From positions 310,001 to 374,000 of the forward strand of contig CBDFKV010000007.1 of assembly GCA_965249035.1 (NCBI GenBank): DNA of 64,000 bases, in the 5' to 3' direction. Below the pieces are notes generated by a model. The model searched no databases. It had not been told where the DNA came from and worked only from the letters and a program-made list of their open reading frames with translations. A program made the position numbers and the translations under genes. Below are positions 35,864 through 44,193 of this stretch, piece by piece. Positions within the stretch are counted from its first letter, which is position 1. Every line of letters begins with the position of its first letter. This stretch comes from CBDFKV01 sp965249035 (GTDB lineage Bacteria; Pseudomonadota; Gammaproteobacteria; Arenicellales; Poriferihabitantaceae).

Positions 35864-36979
35864 TCATTTACAAGTCGGCGCAGGAAAACGTTGCTCTACT
35901 GGCTGCGCGACTGGCGGTTTATAGCCGTGTAATAGGCGTACTTGAGCAAGCTGCCCTAATTGACTGGTAGTGCTTTTACTGAGTTCGACATAAATCGTGC
36001 GCGCGTGCTCTACTTGCTGACTAATCAGAAAGGCGTCAGCTAAAGCAAATTGAGCAGCATCACCTGCTTTATTCGGGACAGACTCTTTCAATACCCTGAT
36101 TTCGTCAATCTTGCCTAGTTGGGCGAATGCGCGCAAACGCGCTTTTTGTAACGCTATTGCTTGGTCATCCTCTAACGCTGGCTGGAGTTGTGATAGGCGG
36201 GTGTTTTCAGCCAACGCTGCGATAGGAAAACCGCAGCGCAACTGTAACGACTGCAGTATCAGAGAAAGCATTGGGTTGTTAGGTACCCGTGCAACCAATT
36301 GCTCGCTCGCTGCCCGATACATGCAGGCACGTGGATAGGCCCAAGCCGTTTCAACCAGCAAACTGCGTAAGGCTTCGTCGGCATAAGGGCTGTCAGAATC
36401 CAATACAGACTCCAATAGACTAATGCCTGCTTCGCGATCACCTGACCAGTCCAGAATCAACTTAACCAGGCCTAAGCCCTCATCGCTCGCGCTGGTATAA
36501 ATTTCATACAAGCCCAGAACCAATTGCGCCTCAGCAGAGTCAGGCCAGCGCGCTGCAAGGTCTCGGGCGTTTTTGGCGAGTTTATGGGCCTTTACAAAAT
36601 GCAAATCAAATAGATACATCCGTGCGGTATGCGCCCGTGCCGTTGCTAAGGCTACAGCATTAGTCTCGGTTTGATTGGTCTTCCAATTTTGCTCAAGCTG
36701 GGTGATGGCTTCATCCAATTGGCTTAGAGCTTGATTGCGCGCTTCTAGCGAATTAATTTCACGCCCCGCATTCCATGCTTGAGCACCAGCCAAGAAGTTG
36801 CTGAGTGGATAGCCAGGATATTGCTGACGAAGCTGGGCTATTTGATCGGGAGCATTCGGCGCATTGTCCCAAATCGAGTAGAGTACGTCGCGCACTTTAG
36901 CGTCAACACAGTCTGCGACTGCGATCGGCGGCAGCGCCGCCATAACAACGGTAAAGACCAGTGCTAAACTAGTTTTCAT
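35864..36979 (-). CDS. Exported TPR-like protein of unknown function
   Basis: 371 residues with a signal peptide (about 1-22, LALVFTVVMAALPPIAVA), so periplasmic. The rest is helical and rich in Ala/Leu/Gln with spacing like degenerate tetratricopeptide repeats, for example around residues 110-160 and 290-340. I do not recognise a named family. Its start overlaps the end of miaA by 11 bp, so it is the last gene of the nnr-tsaE-amiC-mutL-miaA run and could be translationally coupled. Confidence 0.75.
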   Translation of the reverse strand: MKTSLALVFTVVMAALPPIAVADCVDAKVRDVLYSIWDNAPNAPDQIAQLRQQYPGYPLSNFLAGAQAWNAGREINSLEARNQALSQLDEAITQLEQNWKTNQTETNAVALATARAHTARMYLFDLHFVKAHKLAKNARDLAARWPDSAEAQLVLGLYEIYTSASDEGLGLVKLILDWSGDREAGISLLESVLDSDSPYADEALRSLLVETAWAYPRACMYRAASEQLVARVPNNPMLSLILQSLQLRCGFPIAALAENTRLSQLQPALEDDQAIALQKARLRAFAQLGKIDEIRVLKESVPNKAGDAAQFALADAFLISQQVEHARTIYVELSKSTTSQLGQLAQVRLLHGYKPPVAQPVEQRFPAPTCK

Positions 36980-37904
36980 AGGGGCTCAAAAATGGACGTA
37001 TCCAGTTGATATTAGGTGGTGGGTTCGCCATTAGCCACACCCAGTTGCTTTGTTGGCGTAGCCAAGTCAATTGCCGCTTGGCGAGTTGACGGGTGGCCGC
37101 CACACCACTGGCGAGTAATTGATCTTTATCAATGTCCCCATCCAAATAGGCCCACGTTTGCCGGTAACCAACCGCGCGCATTGAGGGTGAGCCAGCGTTT
37201 AGGTCATTGCGTTGACGCAGTCCCTGTACTTCATCGATTAGTCCATGGCTTAACATCTGTTGGAATCGTTCTTCTATCCGCGCATGCAGCTCTGCACGAT
37301 CAGGCAGAAACAGCGCAAACTTGATGGCGGGGTACGGCATCGGCTCTGGTTGATGGCGCTGCATGATGGCACTGGGCGCTTCACCGGTCAGCGCATGGAT
37401 TTCTAGCGCTCGGCAGATTCTCTGTGCATCAGCTGACTTGATTTTTAGCCCCAGTTTTGGGTCGATATCCGCTAATTCTCGATGCAAATGTTGCCAACCC
37501 AAGCGGTTGCCGCGTTCGGTAATCTGGTCGCGTAGCTCGGCGTTTCCTGAAGGTAATTCAGAAATGCCTCGCTCCAGCGCCATAAAATAAAATAAGGTGC
37601 CGCCGACCAAAACGGGAATACGTTGATTGTCATGGGCCGCCTTAATTGCTGCCAAGGCATCATTCCGAAATTGCACCGCGTTATAGGTATCAGCCGGGTC
37701 ACGAATATCTATCAACTGATGCGGATATTGGCGCTGCTCTTCGATGCTTAACTTGGCGGTTCCAATATCCATGCCACGATAGACTTGGGCGGCATCGACA
37801 TTGATCAAATCAACTGGATAATGTTGTGCCAGTTCAATTGCCAATGCCGTTTTTCCCGATGCAGTGGGGCCAGCGATGAAAACTACCGGCCGCGCAGAAA
37901 CCAT
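36969..37904 (-). CDS. miaA: tRNA dimethylallyltransferase
   Basis: 311 residues. It adds dimethylallyl to A37 of tRNAs reading UNN codons. P-loop GPTASGKTALA (12-22), the DAAQVYRGMDIGTAK block with the active-site Asp, LVGGTLFYFMALERG, and the C-terminal AVGYRQTWAYLDG and RQLAKRQLTWLRQ. Its first 22 bp overlap the end of mutL, the arrangement also seen in enterics (mutL-miaA). No hfq follows, unlike E. coli. Confidence 0.97.
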   Translation of the reverse strand: MVSARPVVFIAGPTASGKTALAIELAQHYPVDLINVDAAQVYRGMDIGTAKLSIEEQRQYPHQLIDIRDPADTYNAVQFRNDALAAIKAAHDNQRIPVLVGGTLFYFMALERGISELPSGNAELRDQITERGNRLGWQHLHRELADIDPKLGLKIKSADAQRICRALEIHALTGEAPSAIMQRHQPEPMPYPAIKFALFLPDRAELHARIEERFQQMLSHGLIDEVQGLRQRNDLNAGSPSMRAVGYRQTWAYLDGDIDKDQLLASGVAATRQLAKRQLTWLRQQSNWVWLMANPPPNINWIRPFLSPYEN

Positions 37905-39793
37905 TTATCCAGCTCATCCATGGACACGCTGACCCAAGTGGGGCGGCCGTGATTGCATTGACCGATCCGCTCGGCCTGTTCCATTTGGCGTAGTAATGCG
38001 TTCATTTCAGTAATGCTAAGCTGACGGTTAGCTCTGATCGCACCATGGCAAGCTCGGGTGGATAACAGCTCATGGATGGTACTTTCGATACGATCGCTCA
38101 CCCCAAGTTCGGAAAGGTCAGAAATGACGTCTTTGATCAACGTGGCTATATCAGCATTGCTTAGTACTTCGGGTACTTGTCTGACCACCAATTGATCCTC
38201 ACCGATTAAATCAATCTCAAAACCCATCGTTTCGAAGGTCCCTTGATGCTCCATCGCTAGTGCTGCGTCGGTTTCGCTTAATAAGATGCGCACCGGCACC
38301 AACAAGGGCTGAGCAGAAATGGCATTCGATGAAAAACTCTGTTTCATCGCTTCATAGTTAATCCGCTCGTGCGCGGCATGCATATCAACCACCACCATAC
38401 CGTCGGCACTTTCCGCAAGGATATACACACCCTTAAGCTGCGCGATTGCATAGCCAAGCGGTGGAATATCGTCGGGATCATGCGAAACTTCTTGCGAGAG
38501 GTCCGCTTCGGTGTCGCCCGCGCTGGCTGGCGCAGACCGCAAAGCATCGTATGCCGTCATCTGTTCTTCTGCGCTAAACCGAAAGGCACCTTGGCGCGCA
38601 CGTGGTTCCTGGTTCGGCACAAAGCTGCTTAGGCTAGAGCCATTTCTTGATGAAGACGAACCCGGCTCATCCTGCATTTGTGCTAAGGCTTCCAACTGCG
38701 GGTTAATATTCACCGTCGCCACTTGATCACCTGGACGTAAATCGGCAATCACACGATAGAGCGTGCGATAGACGAAATCGTGGACTGCACGTGTATCTTT
38801 AAATCGGACTTCGGTTTTTGCGGGATGCACATTGACATCAACGGTGGCGGGATCAACCTGCATATACAAAACAAAAGCAGGATAGCGACCGCTATATAGT
38901 ACATCCGCGTACGCGCGCTTGACCGCGTGGGCAATTAAAGGGTCACGCACCGCACGGCCATTGACATAAAAATATTGTAAATCAGATTGGCTGCGCGAAA
39001 AAGTGGGCAAGCCTAACCAACCCCACAGCTGAAGTTCGGCAGGCTGTTCTGTTTGACCGCTCTCACCCCGGCCCTTTACCCGGTCACCTTCCTGAGCATT
39101 GAGCCGGATGGCATTTTCTTGAAATGGTTTGCCACAAATAGCAGCAATACGTGCATCTTCTGCGGCTTCGTCGACAGCAATCGGGCAATCCAGCATCACC
39201 TTGCCGTTGTGCCGAAACGTGATGCCGACGTCAAAACGTGATAAAGCCAGTTTGCGCACAACTTGATCCATGTGCTTGAATTCGGTTTGTTCGGTGCGTA
39301 AGAATTTGCGTCTGGCTGGGGTGTTATAAAACAGGTCGTTGATGCTCACCGTGGTGCCGGTATTGCGCGCCAACGGCTTTGGCTTGCTCACGTCGGTACT
39401 ACCAAAGCAGTCGACTTCAAAGCCGCTGTTGGCGTCACCCACTTTTGAGTTTAGTGTTAGCTTGGAAACTGCCGCTATACTGGGCAAGGCTTCGCCGCGA
39501 AACCCCAGCGAATCTATGCGATACAAGTCTTCAAATTGGCTGAGTTTGCTGGTTGCATGGCGAGATAAGGCCAAAGCGAGTTCATTTTCAGGAATGCCAA
39601 AACCATTGTCGTTGACCACCACCGACTTAATCCCGCCACGCTCAACATCGATATCAATATGGGTGGCCCCGGCATCCAGCGCATTCTCAAGCAACTCTTT
39701 TAGCAGTGACGCTGGCCGCTCGATTACTTCACCCGCGGCAATTTGATTAATCAGCCTTTCATCGAGCCGATGAATGTGCGCGCGCTCAGTCAT
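37883..39793 (-). CDS. mutL: DNA mismatch repair protein MutL
   Basis: 636 residues from the ATG at 39793; an in-frame Met 9 bp upstream is possible. GHKL ATPase head: RPASLLKELLENALDAGA, VNDNGFGI, ATSKL, SLGFRGEAL. A low-complexity linker follows (~340-430). The C-terminal dimerisation domain carries DMHAAHERINYE (~470), close to the endonuclease motif DQHA(X)2E(X)4E, with ACHGAIRA, CNHGRPT and a terminal FLRGR. It is therefore probably a nicking MutL of the MutH-less type. Starts within the amiC stop region (ATGACTGA overlap). Confidence 0.96.
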   Translation of the reverse strand: MTERAHIHRLDERLINQIAAGEVIERPASLLKELLENALDAGATHIDIDVERGGIKSVVVNDNGFGIPENELALALSRHATSKLSQFEDLYRIDSLGFRGEALPSIAAVSKLTLNSKVGDANSGFEVDCFGSTDVSKPKPLARNTGTTVSINDLFYNTPARRKFLRTEQTEFKHMDQVVRKLALSRFDVGITFRHNGKVMLDCPIAVDEAAEDARIAAICGKPFQENAIRLNAQEGDRVKGRGESGQTEQPAELQLWGWLGLPTFSRSQSDLQYFYVNGRAVRDPLIAHAVKRAYADVLYSGRYPAFVLYMQVDPATVDVNVHPAKTEVRFKDTRAVHDFVYRTLYRVIADLRPGDQVATVNINPQLEALAQMQDEPGSSSSRNGSSLSSFVPNQEPRARQGAFRFSAEEQMTAYDALRSAPASAGDTEADLSQEVSHDPDDIPPLGYAIAQLKGVYILAESADGMVVVDMHAAHERINYEAMKQSFSSNAISAQPLLVPVRILLSETDAALAMEHQGTFETMGFEIDLIGEDQLVVRQVPEVLSNADIATLIKDVISDLSELGVSDRIESTIHELLSTRACHGAIRANRQLSITEMNALLRQMEQAERIGQCNHGRPTWVSVSMDELDKWFLRGR

Positions 39794-40997
39794 TACGAAC
39801 AAACTGTTGACCGGATTTTTTAACGTAACGATTGACGCCAGCCAAAATGGCGTGGGCTAGGTTTTGTTGATGAGCGTGGCTATTCAGCAATTTCTCTTCT
39901 TGTGGGTTAGTGATAAACGCAGTTTCCACCAAAATAGACGGGATGTCGGGTGATTTCAATACCACAAAGCCTGCCTTTTCAACATTTTTTGAATGCACCT
40001 TACCGATTCGCTTCATTTCGGCCAAGACTTCTTGCGCAAATTTGGTGCTTTCGTTGATGGTATTGGTCATGGATAGATCAAGCAGCACACTGGCCACTTC
40101 CTGATCTTTATCGGCGATATTAAGCCCTCCTGCCAAATCTGCTGCATTTTCTTTATTCGCCAACCAACGTGCCGTTTCGCTGGTTGCGCCGGTTCGAGAC
40201 AGTGCGAACACCGACGAGCCGCGAGCACTGGAACGCTTAAAGCCATCGGCATGGATTGAGATAAATAAATCTGCACCGAGTTGCCTGGCTAGTCGCGTAC
40301 GCTTGCGCAGCGGGATGTAGTAATCGCCTTTACGGGTCAGCTCTGCGCGCATCCCCGGGGTGGAGTCAATCAGGTGTTTGAGTGCTTTAGCGACTGTTAG
40401 CACTATCGTTTTTTCATGGGAGCGTCGACCTCGTGCACCCGAATCTTCGCCGCCGTGCCCTGCATCAATGGCAATCACAATATCATCCTTTTTGGGCGGT
40501 TTACCAATTATCGCTGGCCCTGAATTCTGATTAGGTGTTTTGGTCGTCTTTGCAATAGCTGGTGCCGAACTGCGCTGATTTTTGGGGTAAACGTCAATGA
40601 TCAAGCGATGCTTAAAGCCGCTACCTGGCGGCAGGTAAGACACTTTGGGTTTTACTTGAGTGCGCAAGTCTAAAACCAATCGAGACACGCCTGGCTTGGG
40701 TTTGCCGAGCCTAAAAGTGCTGATATAAGGCCCACCATCAGAGGCAGTCGGTGCGTTGGCAGCAATTTTGAGGTTGTCAAAATCAATGACCAACCGATCA
40801 GGATTTCCCAGGAAGAAATAGTTGTAGCTGGGTTTGGCGGAAATATCCAGCACCACTCTCGAACGCTCCGGTGCGTGCCAGACACGAATATCGGTCACTG
40901 AACCAGCGGCGGCAGCAATAGGGCTAAGCAACAGCAGCGCAAAGACTAACCCGAATCGACACGCGTGTTGCAAGCAATGGATTGCAGGAATATTCAT
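39786..40997 (-). CDS. amiC: N-acetylmuramoyl-L-alanine amidase, AmiC type
   Basis: 403 residues. Cleaves septal peptidoglycan during daughter-cell separation. Signal peptide (~12-30), N-terminal AMIN domain (~35-130, VTDIRVWHAPERSRVVLDIS) for envelope targeting, and C-terminal zinc amidase_3 domain (~172-395). Zinc ligands in DAGHGGEDSG (His), the Glu of RSHEKTIVL and the His of FISIHADGF; catalytic Glu in ILVETAFITN. The gene order tsaE-amiC-mutL-miaA is the usual one. Confidence 0.95.
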   Translation of the reverse strand: MNIPAIHCLQHACRFGLVFALLLLSPIAAAAGSVTDIRVWHAPERSRVVLDISAKPSYNYFFLGNPDRLVIDFDNLKIAANAPTASDGGPYISTFRLGKPKPGVSRLVLDLRTQVKPKVSYLPPGSGFKHRLIIDVYPKNQRSSAPAIAKTTKTPNQNSGPAIIGKPPKKDDIVIAIDAGHGGEDSGARGRRSHEKTIVLTVAKALKHLIDSTPGMRAELTRKGDYYIPLRKRTRLARQLGADLFISIHADGFKRSSARGSSVFALSRTGATSETARWLANKENAADLAGGLNIADKDQEVASVLLDLSMTNTINESTKFAQEVLAEMKRIGKVHSKNVEKAGFVVLKSPDIPSILVETAFITNPQEEKLLNSHAHQQNLAHAILAGVNRYVKKSGQQFVRND

Positions 40998-41441
40998 CTA
41001 AGTGTAAGTGGCTTTCGCCTCTAAACCAACGATATGGATGGTTCGCGCATCGCCCACGTGGGCAATCTGAACCTCAATGTCAGCCTCGGGCAGCCAACCT
41101 TTCGATTGGTGCGGCCACTCAATTAAACACAGGCTTTGTGAATGAAACATCTCGCGTGCACCAATGGCTTCTAGTTCTTCAGCTGATTCCATCCGGTACA
41201 AATCGAAGTGATAAACGTCCATGTCCGCCAGATGGTAGGGTTCGACCAGTGTATAAGTTGGGCTTTTAACCGCACCTGAATGCCCTAAGCCATTGAGTAT
41301 CCCCCGGACCAAAGTGGTTTTGCCGGCCCCAAGGTCGCCCAGTAAAAAAACCAACTGACCAGCGTGTAATTGTTTGGCAAGGTCTGCACCAAGCGCCAAC
41401 ATCGCGGCTTCACCCTTGACGAGCTGAGGTTCTGTACACAT
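40998..41441 (-). CDS. tsaE: tRNA threonylcarbamoyladenosine biosynthesis ATPase TsaE
   Basis: 147 residues. Small ATPase required with TsaB and TsaD for t6A37 formation in ANN-decoding tRNAs. Walker A GDLGAGKTTLVRG (~36-48), switch region SPTYTLVEPY, and DVYHFDLYRM, plus the C-terminal IEWPHQSKGWLPEADIEV. It ends one base before amiC begins and starts 11 bp after nnr ends, so is translated in the same operon. Confidence 0.96.
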   Translation of the reverse strand: MCTEPQLVKGEAAMLALGADLAKQLHAGQLVFLLGDLGAGKTTLVRGILNGLGHSGAVKSPTYTLVEPYHLADMDVYHFDLYRMESAEELEAIGAREMFHSQSLCLIEWPHQSKGWLPEADIEVQIAHVGDARTIHIVGLEAKATYT

Positions 41442-41452
41442 TGATCGCGTTC

Positions 41453-42979
41453 TTAGTGTTCAAACTTGCTGAGTAAGCGAGAAATTTCGGGCGCTAAATC
41501 GGTGGCTAGCAAGCCGCGTCGGCTTCGTTTCTTAGCGGCAATATCGGCTGCGGTCGCATGCAGCCATACGCTAACCAGCGCAGCATCCAATAACGGTAGG
41601 CCTTGGGCAGCAAAAGCGGCTACAACCCCAGCCAGGACATCCCCCATTCCACCGCTTGCCATACCGCTGTTGCCTGCTTCGCAAAGATACAAGGGTGGTT
41701 GAGGTTGATCGGGTGTGAGATCAGATTCTGGTGCGATAGCAACTAGGGTTCCTGCACCTTTTAAGATGCAGATGCCTCCGTATTGTGACGCAATATCACG
41801 CGCTGCTTGCGGCCTATCGGCACCAACGTGCGCGGTAGTGGTTTGTAATAACTGTGCGGCTTCACCCGGGTGAGGGGTCAGAATCCAATGATCGTTCTGT
41901 TCAGGAAATACACTTAAGCGGTTCAATCCATCTGCGTCGACTACCAGTGTTGCACCGGCCTTTTTGGTGAATTTGGAAATACGATCAAACGTGCGTTTAC
42001 CCCAGTCATCCCGCCCTAAACCTGGGCCAATCGCGACTACAGTAACGCCTTTGATTAGCGCTTTGTTAACGTCATTATCGATCTCCCGTGTCATTACTTC
42101 GGGGATACGTACTGAAATTTCTGAGCAATGCACGCCATTGGTAGCGATGGTCACCAAACCTGCGCCACTGCGCGCTGCCGCTTCGGCTGACATGATCACA
42201 GCGCCTAGCATGCCCGTGTGCCCGCCCACCACCAAGACGTGGCCCATCGTTCCCTTATGGGCATCTATTGGCACCTCAGGTAAACGATCAGCTACCATCG
42301 ACTCAGTAATCCGCAGCGCCAACGGCGCTTGGGTTTGATAAATGGCGTCAGTGATACCTAGCCGGTCAAACTCGACCACGCCTGATAAAACCCGGCCAGC
42401 GCCTGTATATAGGCCCAATTTATTGCCAACGAAGGTAAGGGTGACATTAGCTCTGACAGCCGGTTCGTAGGCTGCACCGGAATCTGCTGCGATGCCGGAT
42501 GGTATGTCCAACGAGAGTACCGGTTTTTTAGACCTATTGATGGCATAAACCATGTCCGCATAGACGCCGCTGGGCGCACGCTTTAGGCCAGTGCCAAAAA
42601 GTGCGTCAACCAACACCTCGGAATCGACAGGCGACTCTGGTGGCCAGCTTGTGACCCGTCCACCCTGCTCTAGAAATTGGCAGAAAGCGGCATGTGCGGT
42701 TTCTGTGCTCGGCTCGTTGGTCGCAAAAGTGGTGACATCCAATCCCGCTTTTAAAGCGAGCGTTGCGACGATATAGCCGTCACCACCGTTATTGCCTGCG
42801 CCACAATACACGGCGATAGATGTTGCGTTGGGCCAGTGACGAAATAGCGAATCAAAAGCAGCTTCACCAGCACGCTGCATTAATTGAAACCCAGTGACGC
42901 CTAGCTCAGAAATCGCTGCCTGATCTAGTGCACGACAAGCGTCTTGACCGTATAATTTATGGCTTGCATCAACATTCAT
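41453..42979 (-). CDS. nnr: Bifunctional NAD(P)H-hydrate epimerase / ADP-dependent dehydratase
   Basis: About 508 residues. It repairs hydrated NAD(P)H. N-terminal YjeF epimerase (~1-220): YCGAGNNGGDGY, DALFGTGL, SLDIPSG. C-terminal ribokinase-like dehydratase (~235-505): GHVLVVGGHTGMLGA, VVDADGLN, LTPHPGEAAQLL, SGMASGGMGDVLAG. I chose the ATG at 42979 because a GCGAGG ribosome binding site precedes it. The frame stays open to an ATG at 43030, which would leave only 9 bp to the divergent queG start. Confidence 0.95.
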   Translation of the reverse strand: MNVDASHKLYGQDACRALDQAAISELGVTGFQLMQRAGEAAFDSLFRHWPNATSIAVYCGAGNNGGDGYIVATLALKAGLDVTTFATNEPSTETAHAAFCQFLEQGGRVTSWPPESPVDSEVLVDALFGTGLKRAPSGVYADMVYAINRSKKPVLSLDIPSGIAADSGAAYEPAVRANVTLTFVGNKLGLYTGAGRVLSGVVEFDRLGITDAIYQTQAPLALRITESMVADRLPEVPIDAHKGTMGHVLVVGGHTGMLGAVIMSAEAAARSGAGLVTIATNGVHCSEISVRIPEVMTREIDNDVNKALIKGVTVVAIGPGLGRDDWGKRTFDRISKFTKKAGATLVVDADGLNRLSVFPEQNDHWILTPHPGEAAQLLQTTTAHVGADRPQAARDIASQYGGICILKGAGTLVAIAPESDLTPDQPQPPLYLCEAGNSGMASGGMGDVLAGVVAAFAAQGLPLLDAALVSVWLHATAADIAAKKRSRRGLLATDLAPEISRLLSKFEH

Positions 42980-43039
42980 AGCCTCGCTATGATAATCGCC
43001 TATGGTTCCCATCACAAACTTTGATTTCATCGATCAACG

Positions 43040-44116
43040 ATGTTGACTGACTCCGAAGCTGCACATTTAGCCAGCCGCATAAAAGGTTGGGCCTTGGAGC
43101 TGGGCTTCAATGACTGTGCCATTAGTGATATTGATCTTGAGGTTGCGGGCAGTCAGCTACAAGACTGGCTAGCGCTTAATTATCACGGTGGCATGGATTA
43201 TATGCACCGCCATGGCAGCAAGCGCTATCAGCCGGATCAACTGATTCCCGGAACGATCTCAATCATCAGTGCGCGGATGAATTATTTGCCCAAAACGCAG
43301 GCCCAGGCCAATGAAACGCTAGCGCAGTCGGATATTGCCTACATATCACGCTATGCCCTTGGTCGTGATTATCACAAACTCATCCGTAAGCGCTTGGATA
43401 AGCTCGCCACGCAAATTAGTGAAGAAATTGGGCCCTTTGGCTATCGTGTATTCACCGACAGCGCGCCGGTGCTAGAAAAGCCAATTGCCGCGAAGTCAGG
43501 TCTTGGCTGGGTGGGCAAGCACAGCAATCTCATCAACAGAGAACACGGATCCTGGTTTTTCTTAGGAGAAATTTATACCGACTTGCCCCTAGCGACTAAC
43601 ACGCCCATCGCTGATCACTGCGGTGATTGTATCGCCTGTATTCAGGCTTGCCCTACCAATGCAATCGTTGCGCCTTATGTGGTTGATGCGCGCAAATGTA
43701 TTTCTTATTTGACGATTGAGCAACACGATGTGATTCCAGTCGAGTATCGCCCAGCGATGGGAAATCGTATTTATGGGTGTGATGATTGCCAACTGGTTTG
43801 CCCTTGGAATCGGTTTGCACCGATCACTGCTGAAGTCGATTTTTTGCCTCGCCATCATCTTGATCACGAGACGCTGGTCGTGCTCTTTAGCTGGACTGAG
43901 GATGAGTTTTTAGATCGCTTTCAAGGTTCGCCGATACGCCGGATTGGGTATCAGTCTTGGCTTCGAAATATCGCAGTGGCGTTGGGCAATGCCGACACCA
44001 GCAAGGAGGTTGTTGCAGCATTGCAAACACGTAAACGTAACTCAAGTGAGCTATTGCGTGAACATATTGTCTGGTCGCTAGCGCGTCATCAAGGTTTAGC
44101 AATTGCTCCCCAGTAA
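43040..44116 (+). CDS. queG: Epoxyqueuosine reductase
   Basis: 358 residues. Cobalamin- and 4Fe-4S-dependent last step of queuosine synthesis in tRNA. VFTDSAPVLEKPIAAKSGLGWVGKH block, two ferredoxin-type cluster motifs (CGDCIACIQACPTNAI at ~194 and CDDCQLVCPWN at ~248), and a C-terminal HEAT-like region. Divergent pairing with nnr/tsaE is a conserved arrangement. The start lies about 60 bp from the chosen nnr start. Confidence 0.95.
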   Translation: MLTDSEAAHLASRIKGWALELGFNDCAISDIDLEVAGSQLQDWLALNYHGGMDYMHRHGSKRYQPDQLIPGTISIISARMNYLPKTQAQANETLAQSDIAYISRYALGRDYHKLIRKRLDKLATQISEEIGPFGYRVFTDSAPVLEKPIAAKSGLGWVGKHSNLINREHGSWFFLGEIYTDLPLATNTPIADHCGDCIACIQACPTNAIVAPYVVDARKCISYLTIEQHDVIPVEYRPAMGNRIYGCDDCQLVCPWNRFAPITAEVDFLPRHHLDHETLVVLFSWTEDEFLDRFQGSPIRRIGYQSWLRNIAVALGNADTSKEVVAALQTRKRNSSELLREHIVWSLARHQGLAIAPQ

Positions 44117-44193
44117 GCAGTACGTTTTTGTGCTTTATCGTTATTTCCCCGGTATTACCCCCCTAATTACGAATTCTCGGGCATAATCTCCTC

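Noticed and set aside
43022..43040. nnr start at 43030
   Set aside because: It leaves only 9 bp to the divergent queG start and has no ribosome binding site, whereas the ATG at 42979 has one.
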